The position numbers were made by a program, and so were the translations under genes. The notes beneath the pieces were generated by a model. That model worked only from the letters and a program-made list of their open reading frames with translations. It was not told the origin of the DNA and did no database searches. DNA of 46,610 nucleotides from a virus: positions 1 through 46,610 of the IMG/VR virus record IMGVR_UViG_3300041955_001939; one strand, given 5' to 3'. Shown piece after piece: positions 42,950 to 46,610 of the stretch. The first letter of the stretch is position 1; each line of letters starts with the position of its first letter.

Positions 42950-44203
42950 TCATGCGGCATTCTTCAGCCGCCCCGCCGCTACATCGTCGAAGGTTCCGCC
43001 GCCATCGAGAAGCGCTTTCTCACCCGTGTACTCTTGCCAGCGCCGGATAATCACATCGCAGTACCTCGGCTCCGACTCAATCAGCCGCGCCTGCCGCCGC
43101 GATTTCTCGCACGCGATCAGCGTAGTGCCGGACCCGCCGAAGACATCGAGAATCGTGTCGCAAGTCTTGCTGCTGTTGCGCAGCGCCCGCTCGACCAGTT
43201 CGACCGGCTTCATCGTCGGGTGTTCGAGGTTCGCCATGGGCCGCTTGATGAACCACACGTCGCCCTGGTCCCGCGCGCCGCACCAGAAGTGATCGGTCCC
43301 GTTGCGCCAGCCGTAAAGGATCGGCTCGTACATGCGCTGGTAGTCCGAGCGGCCCAAGGTGAAGTGGTGCTTTGCCCAGATTACGAACGTCGACCAGTGG
43401 CCTCCGGCGTCCGTGAACGCCCGGAAGAGCGTGTGCAGTTCCGACGAGGACATGCAGATGTAGATCGCTCCCTTGGTAACCGCCAGCACGTTCGTGCACG
43501 CTTCGCGAAGGAAGTCATAGAACTTCCCGCCCAGCGCGTCGTTGCCAATCTTGAGCTTCTTCGCGGTCTTGCCAACGTAATCGACGTTGTAGGGCGGGTC
43601 CGTGAAGACCATGTCCGCGAGGCCGCCCGCCAGAACCGTTTGAATCGCATCCATGCTGGTCGCGTCGCCGCACAGCAAACGATGGTCGCCCAGCACCCAC
43701 ACATCACCCGGAACGGTGATGGCCGTCTCCTGCTCGTCGGGAACGGCGTCCTCGTCCGTCACTCCATCGCGCGTCTCTTCCGGATCGCGCAGCAGGTCTT
43801 CGAGTTCCTCGTCGGTGAATCCGACGATGTCGAGGTCGAAACCGTCTTCCTGAAGCGACGCCAGTTCGACCCGAAGCATCTCTTCATCCCAACCGGCATC
43901 CAGCGCGAGCCTGTTGTCCGCGAGCACCAGCGCGCGACGTTGCGCCTCGGTCAGGTGATCGAGAACGATGACCGGGACCTCGGTCATCTTCAGCCTCCGG
44001 GCTGCCGCAAGCCGTGCGTGGCCGGCGATGATTGTACCGTCCGCAGCGACAAGGATCGGGTTCGTCCATCCAAATTCGCGGATCGACGCGGCGACCTGCG
44101 CCACCTGTTGGTCGGTATGGGTGCGCGCGTTTCGGATGTAGGGCAGCAGCCTGTCGATGGACCAGACCTGAACCTGCAACCGGGAGAGATCGATCATCAT
44201 CAC
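42950..44203 (-). CDS. ParB-like domain fused to DNA methyltransferase (DPPY type)
   Basis: 417 residues from ATG 44203. Residues ~10-90 are ParB/Srx-like (DRLLPYIRNARTHTDQQVAQVAASIREFGWTNPILV, then GHARLAAARRL at 61-71). The methyltransferase half has TDPPYN at 201-206 (motif IV; DPPY usual for adenine-N6) and DVFGGSGT at 353-360 (motif I), a circularly permuted beta-class order. Its start overlaps the stop of the paralogue at 44200 by four bases. In phages such fusions are common next to terminase and may modify DNA against restriction. The ParB-like part probably supplies DNA binding; the target sequence cannot be read. Confidence 0.88.
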   Translation of the reverse strand: MMMIDLSRLQVQVWSIDRLLPYIRNARTHTDQQVAQVAASIREFGWTNPILVAADGTIIAGHARLAAARRLKMTEVPVIVLDHLTEAQRRALVLADNRLALDAGWDEEMLRVELASLQEDGFDLDIVGFTDEELEDLLRDPEETRDGVTDEDAVPDEQETAITVPGDVWVLGDHRLLCGDATSMDAIQTVLAGGLADMVFTDPPYNVDYVGKTAKKLKIGNDALGGKFYDFLREACTNVLAVTKGAIYICMSSSELHTLFRAFTDAGGHWSTFVIWAKHHFTLGRSDYQRMYEPILYGWRNGTDHFWCGARDQGDVWFIKRPMANLEHPTMKPVELVERALRNSSKTCDTILDVFGGSGTTLIACEKSRRQARLIESEPRYCDVIIRRWQEYTGEKALLDGGGTFDDVAAGRLKNAA

Positions 44204-45594
44204 GCTGCCTTCCGCTCCTCGATCACGCCGCGATCTTCCGCAACCTCGCGGAGCGTCTGTCCCGTCGCGGCCAGCACCGGCTCGTCGCCGGTGAGTTCCT
44301 GCATCCGGCGCAGGATCACGTCGCAGTAGGCAGGGGAGAGTTCAACCCCGAAGCCAATCCGCCCGAGCACGTGCGCTGCGGCCATCGTCGTTCCGCTTCC
44401 CATGAACCCGTCGAAAATGGAATCGCCTTCGTCCGAGAACGCCTTCACGAAGAACTCGACCAGCGCGCGCGGGAACGGAGCGGAGTGCGATCCCTGACTG
44501 CCTTCAGCCTTGGCCTCGATCACATTGCTCGGCCATGCGATGCCCGTGGTCTTCTCGGCACCGCAACCGAGAAGGCCCGAGCCGCTCGGCGCAGAGGGAT
44601 TGCCCGGCGCGTACACCACGACGTTTTCGGACTCGTGGCCAGCGCCCTTCGGCCGGAACTTGATCTCCTTGTTGCGGCAGAAGTGAAACACCGGCTCCCA
44701 GGCGTTCTTCAGTCGGTTGGGCCACTTGCCCGGCACGCCGTTCGCGGTGTTCCTCCAGCAGAACTCATCGACGAAACGCCAGCCCCACTCCCGCTTGTGG
44801 GCCAGCACCAGATCCTTCACGTAGAGGCTGCGTTCGCCGTCCTCCGAATGCTCTTTGATGTTCAGGAAGTACGAGCCGTCGGGAGCCAGCACCGACTCGA
44901 TGTTACGTGCGACCTCGCCGAACCACGCCACGTACTCATCGGGAGGGATGGGCTGGAAGCCGCTTGAGGGATCGTAAGTGCGCTGCGAGGCATAGGGCGG
45001 TGAGGTGATCGCTACGTTCACTCGCGCGCCATCGAGCAGCCGCGACAACGTGGCAGCATCCCGGCAGTCTCCGCAGATCAGACGGTGCCGTCCGATCACC
45101 CACACGTCGCCGGGACGCGACACCGGGTTGACGGGCGTTTCTGGAATCTCATCCTCGCCCGCGTCTCCTTCACCGGCAAGGGCGTGGTCCGCCAGCAGGA
45201 TGCGAAGTTCCTCGTCGGAGAACCCGACCAAGTCCAGATCGAAGCCGTCCTCCTGGAGCGCAGCGACTTCCGAGCGCAGCATTTCTTCGTCCCAGCCCGC
45301 GTTTAGCGCCAGCTTGTTGTCGGCAATGACCAGTGCGCGCTTCTGCGCTGGCGTCAGGTGGGCCAGCACGATGACCGGGACTTCCTCCATCCCCAGCTTC
45401 CGGGCAGCGAGAAGTCGTGCATGCCCGGCGATGACGACGCCGTCGCCGTCCACCAGAATGGGATTCGTCCAGCCGAACTCCCGGATACTGGCGGCTACTT
45501 GGGCGACCTGCTCGTCCGAATGCGTCCGCGAGTTGCGGGCGTGGGGCAGGAGCGCGCGGACTGACCGGAGCTCGATCTTGGTGGGGAGATGCAT
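44200..45594 (-). CDS. ParB-like domain fused to DNA methyltransferase (TSPPY type)
   Basis: 464 residues from ATG 45594; a TTG at 45642 would add 16 poorly supported residues. The first ~140 residues repeat the ParB-like pattern of the neighbour almost block for block (LLPHARNSRTHSDEQVAQVAAS, GHARLLAARKL, LVIADNKLALNAGWDEEMLRSE). The catalytic half has TSPPY (197-201), typical of N4-cytosine or some N6-adenine enzymes, and DGFMGSGTT as motif I near residue 405. The two genes are tandem paralogues with one N-terminal origin but different motif IV, so they probably methylate different sites. Confidence 0.87.
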   Translation of the reverse strand: MHLPTKIELRSVRALLPHARNSRTHSDEQVAQVAASIREFGWTNPILVDGDGVVIAGHARLLAARKLGMEEVPVIVLAHLTPAQKRALVIADNKLALNAGWDEEMLRSEVAALQEDGFDLDLVGFSDEELRILLADHALAGEGDAGEDEIPETPVNPVSRPGDVWVIGRHRLICGDCRDAATLSRLLDGARVNVAITSPPYASQRTYDPSSGFQPIPPDEYVAWFGEVARNIESVLAPDGSYFLNIKEHSEDGERSLYVKDLVLAHKREWGWRFVDEFCWRNTANGVPGKWPNRLKNAWEPVFHFCRNKEIKFRPKGAGHESENVVVYAPGNPSAPSGSGLLGCGAEKTTGIAWPSNVIEAKAEGSQGSHSAPFPRALVEFFVKAFSDEGDSIFDGFMGSGTTMAAAHVLGRIGFGVELSPAYCDVILRRMQELTGDEPVLAATGQTLREVAEDRGVIEERKAA

Positions 45595-45687
45595 TCGATT
45601 TCGAGGGGTGACAACCCGGCCTGACAACCTGCCTAAGCCCAACTAACTACGCAAGCTGCGCTATATTTCTACCCGCGGCCCGCACCT
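45595..45687. other. Upstream region of the methyltransferase pair
   Basis: Non-coding by composition, with an AT-rich patch near 45660-45672. It may hold a late promoter for the methyltransferase-terminase genes; no clear hexamer pair was recognised. Confidence 0.3.
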
Positions 45688-45804
45688 TCAAAAACAGGTC
45701 CCTGAAATCGTGGCAGCGGCGACCGGTGGTAGCAGGGGAAACTCCTTTCGCACCCGTAGCGCCCACGAGGCCCGTGTTGCGCCGTCAGGCTCCGGGTTGG
45801 CCAT
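45688..45804 (-). CDS. Possible 38-aa protein
   Basis: An ATG at 45804 is preceded by AAGGTGG six bases upstream on the minus strand. It opens a 38-codon frame (MANPEPDGATRASWALRVRK...) that ends before the methyltransferase leader. Composition is protein-like but the product is too short to recognise. The ribosome binding site is the main support. Confidence 0.38.
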   Translation of the reverse strand: MANPEPDGATRASWALRVRKEFPLLPPVAAATISGTCF

Positions 45805-45947
45805 GGGCACCACCTTCCGGCGCGGTCGCACGTCGGGGCGACTGAACGCACCCCTTGCCCTCGCGAGATACCGTCCACCGACCTGCCGTCGCTCGCTCTT
45901 CATGATCTTGTGCAGTCCATCGCCACCTGGGAGGAAGGCGGCGCGCG

Positions 45948-46610
45948 TTATGCAGGAGAACGGTCGTCCGGTTTGAGCGGCAGGTCGTCCGCCATCTTCA
46001 GCCCGATGCTCGCGATCTTTCTGTTGACCGTGTTCGCTTCGGTGTACGCCGCCTTCGCCGACTCCTGCACTTCAGCGATCTTTGCCAACTCGGTGACGCG
46101 ATGCTGCGCCGTCGTCAGTTCCGTCTTATGCGTGGACTCGACCAGCCAGCGGTGATCCCTGTTGTCGGTGAACGCTTTCCACGCGAAGCTCGCCAGCAGA
46201 GACAGAAAGCCGAACACCGATGTAATCAGCGTGGCGTAGATGGCATGGGTGGCTAAGTCGTTCTGCGAACTCACCCGCGCCAGCGCGTCCTCCTGAAGCC
46301 TCGCGGCAATGACCGCGTTGATAACAGCGTCCTGCGCAGCGACGGCATTGACCGCAGCAGTCTCCCTGGCGGACTGGACATCACTCTGCCGCTGCACCGC
46401 CGCGCCCGCCTGCTGCTTGCCCGAAGCACTGGCGGCGGCACTTAGCTTTGCGATGGAAGCGGAAAGTGCAACCCGGTCCTTTTGTGCAGCCGCGAGCGCA
46501 GCCTGAGTTTGATTCAACTGCTCGCGCAGATCGGTTTCGACCTTCGTCGGTCCTGCTCCCCGGAGGATCGTCGTTCCGAGAACTGCGATCAACAGCCATC
46601 GAACTTTCAT
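45948..46610 (-). CDS. Membrane-anchored coiled-coil protein of unknown role
   Basis: 220 residues; the ATG is at the very window edge (46608-46610), so upstream signals are not visible. The first ~20 residues (MKVRWLLIAVLGTTILRG) look like a signal peptide or N-terminal anchor. A Lys/Ala/Gln-rich coiled coil (~residues 25-95) leads to one TM segment around 125-147 (IYATLITSVFGFLSLLASFAW) and a second helical part to the C-terminus. It lies upstream of the late cluster, where lysis or superinfection genes can occur, but it lacks the compact shape of a holin or spanin. Function unknown. Confidence 0.62.
   Translation of the reverse strand: MKVRWLLIAVLGTTILRGAGPTKVETDLREQLNQTQAALAAAQKDRVALSASIAKLSAAASASGKQQAGAAVQRQSDVQSARETAAVNAVAAQDAVINAVIAARLQEDALARVSSQNDLATHAIYATLITSVFGFLSLLASFAWKAFTDNRDHRWLVESTHKTELTTAQHRVTELAKIAEVQESAKAAYTEANTVNRKIASIGLKMADDLPLKPDDRSPA

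Overview
The window reads as the left ~46 kb of an integrated, siphovirus-like (lambda-type) temperate phage in a high-GC bacterium. Host identity cannot be read directly. The GC-rich codon use, the mix of protein families and a decayed Lys/Ala-rich small gene fit a soil bacterium such as an acidobacterium, but that is impression, not evidence. No rRNA, intact tRNA, CRISPR array or insertion sequence was seen.

Layout. Bases 1-159 look like host DNA with a truncated minus-strand reading frame. Bases 160-186 match the 3' end of a tRNA gene (CCA, acceptor 3' strand, T-arm), the expected scar of tyrosine-integrase insertion, so this is probably the left attachment site. From ~0.6 to 5.3 kb lies a plus-strand accessory and control region: small hypothetical genes, a zinc-ribbon/two-TM coupled pair, a frame-broken minus-strand relic, and three tandem genes with different N-termini but one shared ~65-residue helix-turn-helix C-terminus. 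A cluster of TTTCCCA repeats (5279-5328) follows, then a tightly coupled plus-strand operon (5383-10657): HTH protein, AEP-type primase, UvrD-like helicase, excisionase-like protein, tyrosine integrase and a 58-aa protein. A winged-helix-like gene and a 46-aa gene with an ideal ribosome binding site fill the space up to ~11.9 kb.

From ~46.6 down to 12.2 kb the minus strand carries the late genes in near-lambda order: membrane/coiled-coil protein, two ParB-methyltransferase fusions, small terminase, GpA-type large terminase, gpW-like connector, lambda-type portal, a protease-capsid fusion with an internal start, decoration protein, head-tail joining protein, tail terminator, tail tube, putative tail chaperone, tail completion, tape measure, minor tail protein, baseplate/hub fusion and a very long tail-tip protein. 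No endolysin or holin is evident; lysis genes are probably beyond the right edge.

Five cargo genes interrupt this late cluster at module boundaries: a zinc-finger gene (+), an HD-GHKL (Hsp90-like) ATPase gene (-), a GHKL ATPase fused to a PD-(D/E)xK-like nuclease (-), a DUF7002-like gene (+) and a histone-H1-like DUF3489 gene (+). The two GHKL proteins look like single-gene conflict or anti-phage effectors and, with the three-gene shared-HTH control locus, are the most interesting content.
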